A DNA stretch of 64,000 nt from Serratia marcescens (GTDB taxonomy: Bacteria; Pseudomonadota; Gammaproteobacteria; Enterobacterales; Enterobacteriaceae), in assembly GCA_015548865.1 (NCBI GenBank), contig JADMXW010000007.1, positions 156,358-220,357 on the forward strand, in the 5' to 3' direction. The position numbers and the translations under genes are program-made. This document shows, one piece after another, positions 17,760-28,361 of this stretch. Each line of letters starts with the position of its first letter. Position 1 is the stretch's first letter. Below the pieces are notes generated by a model. It had not been told where the DNA came from. It made no database searches and was given only the letters and a program-made list of their open reading frames with translations.

Positions 17760-18427
17760 GTTGTTCTCGTCGTCAATTTATCGCTCGCATGGGCGGGCTG
17801 ATTGCCATTACCAGCACAACCGGGCAGGTAATGGCACAGACATTGAAAATCAACGGCGTGCGCTACGGTATGATCCATGATGAATCGCTGTGCATTGGCT
17901 GCACTGCCTGCATGGAAGCCTGTCGGGAAGTCAATCAGGTGCCGGCCGGAGTATCACGTTTAACGATTATTCGCAGCGAACCGCTCGGTACGTTTCCGGA
18001 TATAAAGTACCGGTTTTTCCGCCACTCCTGTCAGCATTGTGATAATCCTCCCTGCGTGGATGTCTGCCCAACGGGCGCGTCATATCGTGATGCGGAAAAC
18101 GGCATTGTCGATGTTGATCCCTCACTGTGCGTGGGCTGTCAGTACTGTATTGCTGCCTGTCCTTATCAGGTGCGCTTCATCCACCCTGAGAATAAGACCG
18201 CGGATAAGTGCGATTTCTGCCGCAAGACGAATTTGAAAGAGGGAAAACCGCCTGCTTGTGTCGTGGTTTGTCCGACCAACGCGTTGACGTTTGGCAATCT
18301 TGACGATCCGGACAGCGAAATTTCCCGACTGCTCAATCAAAGACCGACCTATCGCTATAAACTCGCGCTGGGCACGCGGCCCAAGATGTATCGCGTACCG
18401 TTTAAATTTGGGGAGATTCATCAATGA
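17756..18427 (+). CDS. nrfC: Nrf four-cluster ferredoxin subunit
   Basis: A 223-residue iron-sulfur protein with a twin-arginine start ([13 protein letters not shown]) and the cysteine patterns of four [4Fe-4S] clusters: [35 protein letters not shown] and CDFC with a late PACVVVCP. It transfers electrons from the membrane quinol dehydrogenase NrfD to NrfB on the periplasmic side. ATGA overlaps join it to both nrfB and nrfD, so translation is probably coupled. Confidence 0.95.
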   Translation: MSCSRRQFIARMGGLIAITSTTGQVMAQTLKINGVRYGMIHDESLCIGCTACMEACREVNQVPAGVSRLTIIRSEPLGTFPDIKYRFFRHSCQHCDNPPCVDVCPTGASYRDAENGIVDVDPSLCVGCQYCIAACPYQVRFIHPENKTADKCDFCRKTNLKEGKPPACVVVCPTNALTFGNLDDPDSEISRLLNQRPTYRYKLALGTRPKMYRVPFKFGEIHQ

Positions 18428-19378
18428 CATCCATCTCTTCAGGCCCGTTCCATTTTGCATCGTTAGTGTGGGACTGGCCGATCGCGATTTATCTGTTTTT
18501 GATAGGAATTTCCGCCGGATTAGTCACGCTGGCAGTATTACTACGACGCTATCGTCCTGCATTGGCAACGTCAGACAGTACCCTGATGCGCACCACGCTG
18601 CTTCTTGCGCCAGGGGTGATTATTTTAGGGCTACTGATTTTGGTGTTTCACCTGACGCGCCCCTGGACCTTTTGGAAACTGATGTTCCATTACAGCTTTA
18701 CCTCCGTGATGTCAGTGGGGGTGATGCTGTTTCAGGTTTATATGGCGGTGCTGGTGGTCTGGCTGGCAAAAATTTTCGATCGGCAGTTGATTGGGCTGCA
18801 ACAGCGTTGGTTGCCGACATTTCGCTTCCTGCCGGATATGTTGGCTCGGTTGACACCGCTGATGAAAACGCTGGATATCGTGATGCTGGTTGCTGCTTGG
18901 CGTATACACCGGTTTCCTGCTTTCAGCACTCAAAACTTACCCGCTGCTCAATAACCCGATCCTGCCAATATTGTTTCTGCTTTCCGGCATATCTTCGGGC
19001 GCGGCGGTGGCGCTGATCGCCATGGCCGTGCGTGCGCGTCGCAATCCACACAGTGAAGAAGCACACTTCATTCATCGACTTGAAACCCCCGTCGTTTGGT
19101 TGGAAATCTTTGTCCTGTTTGCGTTCTTCATCGGTCTGGCATTAGGCGATGAAGGGAAGCACCGTGCACTGGTTAACGCCCTTGCGGAGGGATTCTGGGC
19201 TGGGTGGTTCTGGTTTGGCGTGGTAGGGATTGGGTTAGTTATCCCTTTACTGCTCAAACCCTGGGCCAATCGACTGCATTCCCCCTATGGCGTGTTGGCT
19301 GTCAGCAGTATGAGTCTGGTGGGTGTACTGTTGCTGCGTTTCTTTATTCTGTATGCGGGACAATTGACCGTTGTATAG
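18424..19378 (+). pseudogene. nrfD: Menaquinol-oxidising membrane subunit NrfD, frameshifted
   Basis: NrfD is a polytopic membrane protein of about 318 residues that oxidises menaquinol and passes electrons to NrfC. Here it is split between two frames. The first (18424-18954) matches the N-terminal half up to LDIVMLV and then degenerates to AAWRIHRF. The second, from about 18890, continues as LLGVYTGFLLSALKTYP through the normal end ILYAGQLTVV. Removing one T from the GGTTGCTG stretch near 18889-18893 restores a single frame reading VMLVLLGVYTG. Both halves are otherwise well conserved, so this is either a recent one-base insertion or a sequence error. Confidence 0.9.
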
Positions 19379-19399
19379 CCCCCGACAAGAGGCATGTTG

Positions 19400-21274
19400 A
19401 TGTTGCTATTGCCAGAGTTTGGCTATGTTGCGTTGTTACTTGCAAGCGGCGTCGGTGTGGCGACGACGCTGCTTACGGTAACAGGCTGCTATTGCTGTTG
19501 GCACAACGTTTATCGACTGGCGCGCAGTTGGACATGGGTACTGTTCGGTCTGGTGCTGTTTGCCTTTGCCGTACTGGCGCTAAGCTTTGTGCTGAATGAT
19601 TTCTCCGTTCACTACGTGGCACAGCACGGACACCGCGATTTACCGTTCGGGCTAAAAATAGCGGCTGTGTGGGGCGGGCATGAGGGGTCTCTATTGCTCT
19701 GGCTACTGTGTTTATCTGGCTGGAGCGCCGCGTTTGCCTTTTGCTATCGCCATGCCACGGGGAATCTGTTTCCGCTCACGTTAGCGGTGTTAAGCGCAAT
19801 CGCGAGTGTACTGCTGATTTTTATCGTGGTTTTTTCTGATCCTTTTGTTCGCCTGTTGCCGCCTGCTGTGTCTGGGCGAGATCTTAATCCTATGTTGCAA
19901 CACATTGGGCTTATTCTGCATCCCCCGCTGCTCTATATGGGGTATGGCGGGCTGACGGTCAGCGCCGCACTGGCCTTGGCGGCATTAATTAACGGGGAAT
20001 TTGATGCGCGGGCCGCTTGGGTATGCTGGCGCTGGACGCTGCCAGCGTGGTGTGCCTTAACCCTTGGCATCATGTTGGGTTCGTGGTGGGCCTATAACGA
20101 ACTGGGGTGGGGCGGATGGTGGTTTTGGGATCCGGTTGAAAACGCCTCTTTGCTTCCCTGGATAACGGCCAGCGCATTGTTGCACAGCGTGTATGTGACT
20201 CGAATGCGCGGAATCTTCCGTCATTGGTCGATGATGCTGGCCATTTTGACGTTTATCCTCTGCCTGCTTGGCACCTTAATTGTACGTTCCGGCATTCTGG
20301 TGTCAGTCCACGCCTTTGCACTCGAACATGACAGAGCCGTGCCCCTGTTTATCCTGTTTGCTGCTTTGAGCGTTGCTGCGTTGCTGGTTTATGGTTGGCG
20401 CGCAAAAATGCACAATCAGGCGGCACACTTCTCTGGCTGGTCGCGGGAAATTGCCATTCTGCTGGCACTATTGTTATTCGTGGCTGTTGCACTGGTTGTG
20501 TTGCTGGGTACGCTCTATCCGATGGTCTACGGGCTTGCCGGGTGGGGAAAAATGTCCGTGGGTGCTCCCTATTTTAACCTCGTGTTATTGCCCTTTGCGG
20601 GTGTCATGCTGCTACTGATGGGATTGTCAGCGGGCGGCTATTGGAAACGTAGTGCGCGCTGGTCTACCCGACGCGTCGTTAGCTCGCTGGCATTGAGTGT
20701 CATGACCGTGATTATGCTGTGGACGCAGGGCGTTAGCGTTGCGTTGGGCAGTGGGGTTATCGTTTGGATGCTGGCGGCACAGTGGTTACAGCCCTTACTG
20801 GCGCTGCATCTGCAACTTCCGGCGTTGCTGGCACACTCGGGCGTGGCGATGCTGGCGTTGGGGATTATCTTTTCTTCGGGCAGCAAACAGGAGATCAGCG
20901 CCAATGTCGCGCAGGGCGAGCAGGTTGTACTGGACGATTACCATTTTCGTTTTCTACAGCTCAATTTGCTGGTCGGGCAGAATTACACTGCGGAGCAGGC
21001 GGTTATCGCTATCTCTCGTGGTGATGTCCCGATCGCTACCGTGACGCCGGAACGCCGACACTACAGCGTACGCCAGCAACAGATGATGGAACCGGGCATT
21101 GCCTGGGGGCCGATCCACGAGTGGTATGCGGTTATGGGGGAGAAAACAGGCGAAAATCGCTACGCCATGCGCTTCTACGTGCAAACCGGTATCCGCTGGA
21201 TTTGGGGTGGTGGACTGTTGATGATGGGGGGCGCACTGCTGGGCTGGGTACGCGGGAGGCGCGCTTATGACTAA
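19400..21274 (+). CDS. nrfE: Heme lyase subunit for NrfA maturation (CcmF paralogue)
   Basis: A membrane protein of 624 residues of the CcmF/CycK family with many hydrophobic segments and the periplasmic heme-handling WWD motif [17 protein letters not shown] (about 237-253). With NrfF and NrfG it attaches heme to the CWSCK site of NrfA, which the general Ccm machinery does not recognise. The longest frame starts six bases earlier at 19394, but AAGAGG is better spaced for the ATG at 19400. It lies 21 bases after nrfD. A second paralogue, ccmF, is present at 25394. Confidence 0.92.
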   Translation: MLLLPEFGYVALLLASGVGVATTLLTVTGCYCCWHNVYRLARSWTWVLFGLVLFAFAVLALSFVLNDFSVHYVAQHGHRDLPFGLKIAAVWGGHEGSLLLWLLCLSGWSAAFAFCYRHATGNLFPLTLAVLSAIASVLLIFIVVFSDPFVRLLPPAVSGRDLNPMLQHIGLILHPPLLYMGYGGLTVSAALALAALINGEFDARAAWVCWRWTLPAWCALTLGIMLGSWWAYNELGWGGWWFWDPVENASLLPWITASALLHSVYVTRMRGIFRHWSMMLAILTFILCLLGTLIVRSGILVSVHAFALEHDRAVPLFILFAALSVAALLVYGWRAKMHNQAAHFSGWSREIAILLALLLFVAVALVVLLGTLYPMVYGLAGWGKMSVGAPYFNLVLLPFAGVMLLLMGLSAGGYWKRSARWSTRRVVSSLALSVMTVIMLWTQGVSVALGSGVIVWMLAAQWLQPLLALHLQLPALLAHSGVAMLALGIIFSSGSKQEISANVAQGEQVVLDDYHFRFLQLNLLVGQNYTAEQAVIAISRGDVPIATVTPERRHYSVRQQQMMEPGIAWGPIHEWYAVMGEKTGENRYAMRFYVQTGIRWIWGGGLLMMGGALLGWVRGRRAYD

Positions 21275-21668
21275 ATGTGCAATGCTGCTGCTCCTGTTAC
21301 TGAGCTCCGTTGCCCAGGCGCAAATGGTTGACACATGGATATTTTCCAGCCCGGAACAGCGCCAAATTGCACTGAACATCGCCGGAGAACTGCGTTGTCC
21401 ACAGTGTCAAAATCAAAGTCTGTTGGAGTCTACTGCACCTGTGGCGGTCAGTATGCGCCATGAGGTTTTCTCTATGGTCGAACAGGGAAAAACCAAATCG
21501 GACATCATGGCGTTCATGACCCAGCGCTATGGGGATTTTGTCCAATACAACCCACCGTTGAAAATGCACACGGGCTTGCTGTGGTTCACGCCGCTACTGC
21601 TACTACTGTTGATTGTCGCTGTTTTGTGGCGCGTGATACGTATGCAAAGAGCAAGGGGGCAGTCATGA
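21267..21668 (+). CDS. nrfF: NrfA heme-attachment thiol protein (CcmH N-domain type)
   Basis: A 133-residue CcmH/CycL-type protein: signal peptide ending near AQAQ, the redox motif LRCPQCQNQS (Cys-Pro-Gln-Cys) and a C-terminal membrane anchor (about 105-125). It is thought to keep the apocytochrome thiols reduced for heme ligation at the CWSCK site. It overlaps nrfE by eight bases and nrfG by four, so the three are translationally linked. Confidence 0.93.
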   Translation: MTKCAMLLLLLLSSVAQAQMVDTWIFSSPEQRQIALNIAGELRCPQCQNQSLLESTAPVAVSMRHEVFSMVEQGKTKSDIMAFMTQRYGDFVQYNPPLKMHTGLLWFTPLLLLLLIVAVLWRVIRMQRARGQS

Positions 21669-22483
21669 TATTCGCTGCGGCTGTCGTGCTGGTTGCCATC
21701 GTCAGTGTGCTACTGCATCCACTCTTTCCTGTAAAAAAACATCACTCAGACACCAGGATGTTTGGTTTACCCGAACGCCTCTGGCAGTTTCAACGCCGAC
21801 AGGCGCAAACGCGACTTTCTGCCCGTGAAGCACAGGTGCTGAGTGAGGAATTGGAGAGTGATCTCCCCATCTGCGAGCAAGAGCCTGCGGTGCAGAGGGT
21901 GATGCCAGTGCTACCGATTGCCATCGCCATTGCTCTTATCTTGGCGAGCGGCATTACCGGTTATTCCTTGAGTCATCGTGGTGAAGCGCTACTGGCAGAG
22001 CGTCAGCGGCTTGCCGATCCGCTGCGCGATTTTAGTGAAGCGCAGCAGCAGGAAAAACAGCTTACGGCCCTACAACGCTCGATCCGTTCCACGCCTGATG
22101 ACAGCGCGCTCTGGGCTGAGTTGGGAGAGTATTACCTTTATCGCAATGCTTATGACAAAGCGCAACGCGCTTACCAACGGGCGATCGTGTTGAAAGGGGA
22201 GAACGCCGAACTTTATTCCGCGTTGGCAACCGTACTGTATTACCAATCCGGTCAGAGGATTACGCCAGCGGCGCGGGAGATGATCGATAAAGCGCTGGCA
22301 CTGGATGCTGATGAAGTGACGGCATTGATGCTGTTGGCTTCGGATGCATTCTTGCGAGCGGATTATGCCACTGCCGTGACCCTCTGGCAGCGTTTGCTCG
22401 ATGGTTACAGCCCGCGGATTAATCGCGTTCAACTGATAGACGCGATCAATACGGCAACGCTGTTACAGCGGAGCCAGCAATAG
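21665..22483 (+). CDS. nrfG: NrfG: CcmI-like TPR chaperone for NrfA
   Basis: A 272-residue membrane-anchored protein with an N-terminal hydrophobic segment, a second one at about 80-100 and a TPR region (about 140-260, e.g. ALWAELGEYYLYRNAYDKA). NrfG presents the NrfA C-terminus to the NrfEF lyase. It is longer than the E. coli protein (about 198 residues, from memory) because it keeps a full CcmI-like N-terminal module. The ATG overlaps the nrfF stop; the longer open frame back to 21581 lies inside nrfF and is rejected. It is the last gene of the nrf operon. Confidence 0.88.
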   Translation: MIFAAAVVLVAIVSVLLHPLFPVKKHHSDTRMFGLPERLWQFQRRQAQTRLSAREAQVLSEELESDLPICEQEPAVQRVMPVLPIAIAIALILASGITGYSLSHRGEALLAERQRLADPLRDFSEAQQQEKQLTALQRSIRSTPDDSALWAELGEYYLYRNAYDKAQRAYQRAIVLKGENAELYSALATVLYYQSGQRITPAAREMIDKALALDADEVTALMLLASDAFLRADYATAVTLWQRLLDGYSPRINRVQLIDAINTATLLQRSQQ

Positions 22484-22621
22484 ACGCGTTATTGCACTCA
22501 ATCATCGGTTTTATTGATCTCGATAAAACAGATTAACTCTTTATGAGTAGGCCGCTGACGGAGGGAAATAAAGGCGTCATGGTATTCTAAAACCCTCAAT
22601 AAGGTAAGGAGTTAAAGCCTG

Positions 22622-23242
22622 ATGCTCGAAGCGCGCGATGTGGTCTGCATTCGTGATGAACATGTGCTGTTCAGCGCCTTATCGTTTACGGCCAGCGCGG
22701 GCGACATGGTGCAGATAGCCGGTGCGAATGGCGTCGGTAAAACCTCGTTGTTGCGCATATTGAGCGGCCTGGCAACGCCCGGTGCCGGTGAAGTGTATTG
22801 GCAAGGACAACGGACAGATCGTGAACGCGCGCGTTTCCATCAGCAGCTTCTGTGGCTAGGGCATCAACCCGGCATCAAGGGCGTCCTGACCGGAGACGAA
22901 AATCTGCGTTTTTTTTATCCGCAGCAACGCCGGGAAGCGCTTTGGCAGGCGCTGGAAGCCGTTGGGTTGGCGGGCTATGAGGATGTTCCTGTCGCGCGTT
23001 TGTCGGCAGGACAACAAAGACGTGTCGCGCTGGCGCGTTTGTGGTTGACGGATGTCTCGTTATGGATTCTGGATGAGCCCCTGACTGCGCTCGATGTCGC
23101 CGGTGTTGACATGTTGACGCAACGCATGGAGCACCATGTCTCGCAGGGGGGGATCATTATCCTTACCACGCATCAGCCGCTGCGCCCGCGAGCTCAAAAT
23201 ATACGCTGTATCCAATTAGTGCCGGAAGAGGAAGACTGGTAA
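22622..23242 (+). CDS. ccmA: Heme export ABC ATPase CcmA
   Basis: The 206-residue ATPase of the CcmABCD complex, which releases heme-loaded CcmE. It shows Walker [10 protein letters not shown] (about 37-45), the signature [16 protein letters not shown], Walker [13 protein letters not shown] and the switch histidine in LTTHQP. It begins the ccm operon 138 bases after nrfG, where a separate promoter is possible though I could not identify one with confidence. TAATG overlaps ccmB by one base. Confidence 0.96.
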   Translation: MLEARDVVCIRDEHVLFSALSFTASAGDMVQIAGANGVGKTSLLRILSGLATPGAGEVYWQGQRTDRERARFHQQLLWLGHQPGIKGVLTGDENLRFFYPQQRREALWQALEAVGLAGYEDVPVARLSAGQQRRVALARLWLTDVSLWILDEPLTALDVAGVDMLTQRMEHHVSQGGIIILTTHQPLRPRAQNIRCIQLVPEEEDW

Positions 23243-23898
23243 TGCGGCGGCTTATCGTTCGTGAACTGCGTGTCGCGTTACGTAATAACGCAGAAATCCT
23301 TAACCCGATGTGGTTTTTTCTGATCGTGATCATTCTGTTCCCGTTAGCCATTGGGCCTGAGCCGCAGTTGTTGTTGCGTATTGCCTCCGGTGTGGTGTGG
23401 GTCGCCGCTTTACTGGCGTCATTGCTGGCGATGGATCGCCTGTTCCGTGATGACTATCAGGATGGTTCATTGGAGCAGTTAACGCTGCTGCCGTTGCCAC
23501 TGCCGTTAGTGGTACTGGCAAAAGTAGTCGTGCATTGGATGGTCAGTGGGTTGCCGCTGTTACTGCTTTCGCCTTTGGCTGCACTGTTGTTTGGCTTGGG
23601 TTTCCGTGAATGGTCGGTGATGGCGCTGACGCTGTTATTAAGTACGCCAACGCTCAGTTTTTTAGGCGCTATCGGCGCCGGGCTCACGGTCGGGTTACGT
23701 CGCAGCGGAGTGCTATTAAGCCTGTTGGTATTGCCGCTCACCATCCCGTTATTGATTTTTGCCACAGCAGCGATTGAGGCCGCCATGATGCAACTGCCTG
23801 TCGGCGGGTATCTGGCGATCCTCGGTGCCTTTCTGGCCGGGAGTGCAACGCTGTGCCCGTTCGCCACGGCAGCGGCGTTACGGGTGGGTCTGAATTGA
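23242..23898 (+). CDS. ccmB: Heme export ABC permease CcmB
   Basis: A 218-residue inner-membrane protein with about six hydrophobic segments and the typical CcmB sequences LNPMWFFLIVI and FRDDYQDGSLEQL. It pairs with CcmA in the CcmABCD complex. Length equals the family norm. It overlaps ccmA by one base and precedes ccmC by about 60 bases. Confidence 0.96.
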   Translation: MRRLIVRELRVALRNNAEILNPMWFFLIVIILFPLAIGPEPQLLLRIASGVVWVAALLASLLAMDRLFRDDYQDGSLEQLTLLPLPLPLVVLAKVVVHWMVSGLPLLLLSPLAALLFGLGFREWSVMALTLLLSTPTLSFLGAIGAGLTVGLRRSGVLLSLLVLPLTIPLLIFATAAIEAAMMQLPVGGYLAILGAFLAGSATLCPFATAAALRVGLN

Positions 23899-23959
23899 TT
23901 GTCGATCTTCTTCTTGTCGTCCCGTTGGGATGCATTTTATGCACAGTGAGCACACGATT

Positions 23960-24697
23960 ATGTTGAAAAAAAACGAGCAGCATACCCAGCCGGAGCGGCT
24001 TTATCACCGCTGCGGCAAGCTTGTTCCCGTCTTTGCGCTGATCAGTGCGGTGATATTGATCGGGGGTTTAGTGTGGGGATTTGGATTTGCGCCCGCGGAT
24101 TATCAGCAAGGGCAAGGTTATCGCATTATGTATCTGCATGTGCCCGCAGCGGTCTGGTCAATGGGCGTCTATGCCGTGATGGCTATTTTTGCCGTTTGGG
24201 CGTTGAGCAAACGTTCAGAGACCGCGGAGTGGGCCATTGCAGCGATGGCACCCGTCGGTGCGGTATTTACCTTCATCGCGCTGACGACCGGATCCACTTG
24301 GGGGAAACCGATGTGGGGTACCTGGTGGGTCTGGGACGCCCGCCTGACGTCCGAACTGGTGTTGCTGTTCATCTATATTGGCGTCATTGCACTCTACAAC
24401 GCGTTTGACGATCGTCGTCTTGCGGGGCGCGCAATGGCCATCATAGTGCTGGTTGGCGTGGTGAATCTGCCGATCATTCACTTTTCCGTGGAGTGGTGGA
24501 ACACCCTGCATCAGGGGTCGACGAAAATGCAGAAAACACTCGATCCGGCGATGCGCCTTCCCTTGAGAGTGATGATATTTGGGTTTATGAGCCTGTTTGT
24601 GACCTTGTCACTGATGCGTTTGCGCAACCTGATTTTGATGCAACAGCGCCGGACTTCATGGGTTGCTGCGCTGATCAATAAGGGAGAAATAGCATGA
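23960..24697 (+). CDS. ccmC: Heme-handling membrane protein CcmC
   Basis: A 245-residue, six-segment membrane protein that loads heme onto CcmE. The WWD domain is clear (WGTWWVWDARLTSE), flanked by the two ligand histidine regions LHVPAAVWSMG and HFSVEWWNTLHQGS. I start at MLKKNEQH because this gives the E. coli length; upstream in-frame ATG codons at 23930 and 23939 would add an N-terminus that the family lacks. Confidence 0.95.
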   Translation: MLKKNEQHTQPERLYHRCGKLVPVFALISAVILIGGLVWGFGFAPADYQQGQGYRIMYLHVPAAVWSMGVYAVMAIFAVWALSKRSETAEWAIAAMAPVGAVFTFIALTTGSTWGKPMWGTWWVWDARLTSELVLLFIYIGVIALYNAFDDRRLAGRAMAIIVLVGVVNLPIIHFSVEWWNTLHQGSTKMQKTLDPAMRLPLRVMIFGFMSLFVTLSLMRLRNLILMQQRRTSWVAALINKGEIA

Positions 24698-24915
24698 TGA
24701 ACGTCGCATTTACCAGCTGGCAAGCGTTCTTTGCGATGGGCGGCTATGCCTTGTATGTCTGGTTGGCCGCGGCGTTGACACTGCTGCCGCTCAGTGCTTT
24801 GGTCGGCCACACCGTGTGGCGTCGTCGCGTGCTGCTGCGGGATATTGGTTGCCAGCAAGCGCGTGAGCAGCGCAAACAGAAGGCACGTCGGAAGCGTGGG
24901 GAGGTGCCGCTGTGA
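24697..24915 (+). CDS. ccmD: CcmD, small membrane partner of CcmABC-E
   Basis: A 72-residue protein with one membrane segment ([16 protein letters not shown], about 17-32) and a strongly basic cytoplasmic tail, the standard CcmD design. It is needed for release of holo-CcmE from CcmABC. It overlaps ccmC at its start (ATGATG) and ccmE at its end by four bases. Confidence 0.92.
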   Translation: MNVAFTSWQAFFAMGGYALYVWLAAALTLLPLSALVGHTVWRRRVLLRDIGCQQAREQRKQKARRKRGEVPL

Positions 24916-25397
24916 GTGTATCGCATAAAACCCGGCTTTATACCGTTGTGGCCGTCGTCTGCGGGCTTTCACTGACAATAGGGCTGACGCTCTATGCGTT
25001 ACGCGCCAATATCGACCTCTTCTATACCCCTAGCGAAATTCTCTACGGAAAAAATGAGACTCAGGAAATACCCACCATCGGACAACGTTTACGCGTTGGC
25101 GGCATGGTGATGCCGGGCAGTGTGCGCCGTGATAGCCAAAGCCTGCAAGTGCATTTTACCGTGTATGACGCCCAGGGATCGGTGGATGTGACCTATCAAG
25201 GTATCCTGCCGGATCTGTTCCGCGAAGGGCAAGGGGTGGTGGCACAGGGCGTGTTGGAGTCTGAGAATCGCATTGCGGCAAAAGAGGTGCTGGCGCGTCA
25301 CGATGAGAAGTACACGCCGCCGGAAGTGAAAGCCGCGATGGACGGGCAACATCAGCATCAGTCATCGCCCGCGGTCAAAGAGGGCGCGCGCTTATGA
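24912..25397 (+). CDS. ccmE: Heme chaperone CcmE
   Basis: A 161-residue periplasmic heme chaperone with an N-terminal membrane anchor (about 10-30), an OB-fold body and the covalent heme-binding histidine in [12 protein letters not shown]. The C-terminal tail is His/Gln-rich ([10 protein letters not shown]), as is common. It receives heme from CcmC and hands it to CcmF. Four-base overlaps link it to ccmD and ccmF. Confidence 0.96.
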   Translation: MSVSHKTRLYTVVAVVCGLSLTIGLTLYALRANIDLFYTPSEILYGKNETQEIPTIGQRLRVGGMVMPGSVRRDSQSLQVHFTVYDAQGSVDVTYQGILPDLFREGQGVVAQGVLESENRIAAKEVLARHDEKYTPPEVKAAMDGQHQHQSSPAVKEGARL

Positions 25398-27349
25398 TGC
25401 CAGAAGTCGGGAATTATCTGCTCTGCCTGGCGCTGGGCATTGCGCTATTGCTCAGTATTTATCCGCTGTGGGGCGCCACACGACAGGATGTTCGCTTAAT
25501 GGCGCTGGCACGGCCACTTGCCTGTGCGCTGTTTGCCGCTATTTTGGCGTCGTTCCTGGTGTTGGTCCATGCGTTAGTGGTTAATGATTTCACGGTGTTG
25601 TACGTGGTGAACAACGCTAACCGCGCGTTGCCGGTGTGGTATCGCGTGGCGGCAGCCTGGGGGGCGCATGAAGGTTCGCTCTTGCTTTGGGTGCTATTGA
25701 TGAGCGGCTGGACCTTCGCTGTTGCACTTTTCAGCAAAGGGATGTCGAGTGATGCCGTGGCGCGCGTACTTGCCGTAATGGGGATGATCAACGTCGGTTT
25801 TTTACTGTTTATTGTGCTGACATCCAATCCCTTTACTCGGACCTTGCCAGATTTCCCGATTGAGGGGCACGATCTTAACCCGTTGCTGCAGGACATAGGA
25901 TTGATCTTCCATCCGCCGCTGCTCTACATGGGATATGTCGGTTTTTCGGTGGCATTTGCCTTTGCTGTGGCATCGCTGTTGGCAGGGCGATTGGACAGTG
26001 CCTGGGCGCGTTGGTCACGGCCATGGACACAGGCAGCATGGTCATTTTTGACCTTGGGCATTGTGCTGGGCTCCGGCTGGGCCTATTACGAGTTGGGCTG
26101 GGGGGGCTGGTGGTTCTGGGACCCAGTGGAGAATGCTTCACTTATGCCGTGGCTGGTGGGTACAGCGCTGATGCACTCGCTCTCTGTCACCGAAAAACGC
26201 GGCAGCTTTAAATCCTGGACGGTATTGCTTGCCATCGGTGCATTCTCGTTGTGCTTGTTAGGCACCTTTTTGGTGAGATCGGGCGTGCTGGTATCGGTGC
26301 ATGCGTTTGCATCTGATCCCTCGCGCGGGATGTTTATTCTGGCGTTTTTGGTGATCGTGATTGGGGGTTCGTTGCTGTTGTTTGCCATCAAGGGGAACCG
26401 GGTGCGCTCGCGGGTCACCCATTCGCTCTGGTCGCGAGAAACCTTCCTGCTCGGCAATAACCTGATTCTGGTTGCAGCAGCACTGGTGGTGTTGTTGGGT
26501 ACGCTGTTGCCGCTTGTCCACAAACAGCTCGGGCTAGGCAGTATTTCGATTGGTGCGCCGTTCTTCAACATCATGTTTACCGCGTTGATGGCCCCTTTTG
26601 CGCTGTTGCTTGGTGTGGGGCCGTTACTACGCTGGCGGCGCGATGAGCCACAAAAACTGCGTAGACTGTTGCTGATTGCCATGGGCGTGACGGCGCTGCT
26701 GTCACTGCTGCTGCCGTGGCTGTTGCAAGACACCATCATCGCCATGACGATGGTCGGGCTGTCGATGGCTCTCTGGGTATTTTTCCTGACGTTCTACGAA
26801 CTGCATAGCCATGCTACCCGACGACATGGTCTGTTGCGCGGATTAACCTCGCTGTCCCGCAGTCAGTGGGGCATGACTTGCGCGCATGTTGGCGTTGCGG
26901 TCACCGTCGTGGGCATCGCGTTTAGCCAAAATTACAGCGTCGAGCGAGATGTACGCATGAAGGCGGGGGACAGTGTGCTTATCCATGATTACCGCTTTAC
27001 CTTTGAAGGCGTGCGCGATGTGGCGGGCCCCAACTGGCACAGCGCCAAGGGAACTATTGTGATCACCCGTAATAACAATCCTGAAGCAACGCTGAAAGCG
27101 GAAAAGCGCTTTTACACCACCAGTGGCATGATCATGACGGAAGCTGCGATTGATGCGGGAATCACCCGCGATCTCTACGCTGCACTGGGGGAAGAACTGG
27201 ATGACGGCAGTTGGGCGGTACGGCTCTATTACAAACCCTTTATGCGCTGGATCTGGTACGGAGGCGGGTTGATGGCATTGGGCGGTATCTTGTGCATGTT
27301 CGATCCGCGTTATCGCCTGCGCCGCGCCATTCGGGAGAGTCAGCCATGA
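25394..27349 (+). CDS. ccmF: Cytochrome c heme lyase subunit CcmF
   Basis: A large membrane protein (651 residues) with about fifteen hydrophobic segments and the WWD motif [17 protein letters not shown] (about 236-252). It ligates heme to standard CxxCH sites together with CcmH and CcmI. Length and sequence match E. coli CcmF. A paralogue specific for NrfA, nrfE, lies 4 kb upstream; the two share [10 protein letters not shown] and the [13 protein letters not shown]-type segments, showing common ancestry. Confidence 0.97.
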   Translation: MMPEVGNYLLCLALGIALLLSIYPLWGATRQDVRLMALARPLACALFAAILASFLVLVHALVVNDFTVLYVVNNANRALPVWYRVAAAWGAHEGSLLLWVLLMSGWTFAVALFSKGMSSDAVARVLAVMGMINVGFLLFIVLTSNPFTRTLPDFPIEGHDLNPLLQDIGLIFHPPLLYMGYVGFSVAFAFAVASLLAGRLDSAWARWSRPWTQAAWSFLTLGIVLGSGWAYYELGWGGWWFWDPVENASLMPWLVGTALMHSLSVTEKRGSFKSWTVLLAIGAFSLCLLGTFLVRSGVLVSVHAFASDPSRGMFILAFLVIVIGGSLLLFAIKGNRVRSRVTHSLWSRETFLLGNNLILVAAALVVLLGTLLPLVHKQLGLGSISIGAPFFNIMFTALMAPFALLLGVGPLLRWRRDEPQKLRRLLLIAMGVTALLSLLLPWLLQDTIIAMTMVGLSMALWVFFLTFYELHSHATRRHGLLRGLTSLSRSQWGMTCAHVGVAVTVVGIAFSQNYSVERDVRMKAGDSVLIHDYRFTFEGVRDVAGPNWHSAKGTIVITRNNNPEATLKAEKRFYTTSGMIMTEAAIDAGITRDLYAALGEELDDGSWAVRLYYKPFMRWIWYGGGLMALGGILCMFDPRYRLRRAIRESQP

Positions 27350-27903
27350 GTCGTAACGTGTTGTTTATTCCGCTAGTGCTGTTTTTACTGTTGGCCGTGG
27401 CACTGCTGTGGCAACTGGTGCGTAACAGCGACGGTGATGATCCGATGCGGCTTGAATCCGCGTTGATCGGCAAACCCATCCCGGCATTCCGTCTTGAATC
27501 TCTGGACGTGCCGGGAAAAATCTACCAGCAATCTGAACTGCAAGAGGGGAAACCTCTGCTGCTCAACGTCTGGGCGACATGGTGCCCAACCTGCCGAGCG
27601 GAGCATCGGTTCCTGAATATACTGGCGGCGCAGGGCATTCGTATTGTGGGGATGAACTACAAGGATGATCGCGTCAAAGCGGTAGACTGGCTCAAAGAGC
27701 TGGGTAACCCGTATGCCATAAGCCTGTTTGATGGCGATGGCATGTTAGGGCTGGATCTTGGCGTATACGGTGCACCGGAAACTTTTCTGATTGATGGTCG
27801 TGGCATTATCCGTTATCGCCATGCTGGCGATCTTAACATGCAGGTGTGGCAGGAGACGCTTAAACCGCTGTGGGATAAATACAGCCGTGAGGGGGGGGCA
27901 TGA
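27346..27903 (+). CDS. ccmG: Thiol:disulfide oxidoreductase CcmG (DsbE)
   Basis: A 185-residue membrane-anchored thioredoxin-like protein with an N-terminal hydrophobic anchor (about 5-23) and the active site WATWCPTCRAEH (Cys-Pro-Thr-Cys). It keeps apocytochrome cysteines and CcmH reduced. The ATG at 27346 overlaps the ccmF stop by four bases; the open frame extends into ccmF but is not used. Confidence 0.95.
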   Translation: MSRNVLFIPLVLFLLLAVALLWQLVRNSDGDDPMRLESALIGKPIPAFRLESLDVPGKIYQQSELQEGKPLLLNVWATWCPTCRAEHRFLNILAAQGIRIVGMNYKDDRVKAVDWLKELGNPYAISLFDGDGMLGLDLGVYGAPETFLIDGRGIIRYRHAGDLNMQVWQETLKPLWDKYSREGGA

Positions 27904-28361
27904 AACTGATTGTCCTTTTAGGCGCTTTGCTGTTGCCGTTTGGCGTAGCGGCCACCTCTACTGACGCTTGGCGTTTTGACAACGAAGCGCAAGAGCAACA
28001 GTTTCGTGAGTTAACCACCCAGTTACGCTGCCCGAAATGCCAAAATAACAGCATTGCCGACTCGAATTCGATGATTGCCTCGGATATGCGGCAAAAAGTG
28101 TATGAACTGATGCTGCAGGGGCAGAGCAAGCAGCAGGTGGTCGATTACATGGTGAACCGTTATGGCTATTTTGTGACATACGAACCCCCGCTAACGCCCT
28201 TCACCGTTTTGCTGTGGCTGCTGCCTGCGCTGTTTCTGGTTGCTGGCATCGGGATCATTGTGCTGCGCACACGTCGCGCCACGCGCACTGAGATGACGAT
28301 GAGCGATCAAGAGAAAAAACGGCTACAGGCACTGTTGGGACGCACGGAGAAACGACAATGA
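27900..28361 (+). CDS. ccmH: Cytochrome c maturation thiol protein CcmH
   Basis: A 153-residue protein with a signal peptide, the redox motif LRCPKCQNNS and a membrane anchor (about 105-125). In E. coli this domain is fused to a C-terminal TPR part; here the TPR part is the separate next gene. It reduces apocytochrome thiols for heme attachment by CcmF. Four-base overlaps connect it to ccmG and ccmI. Confidence 0.95.
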   Translation: MKLIVLLGALLLPFGVAATSTDAWRFDNEAQEQQFRELTTQLRCPKCQNNSIADSNSMIASDMRQKVYELMLQGQSKQQVVDYMVNRYGYFVTYEPPLTPFTVLLWLLPALFLVAGIGIIVLRTRRATRTEMTMSDQEKKRLQALLGRTEKRQ

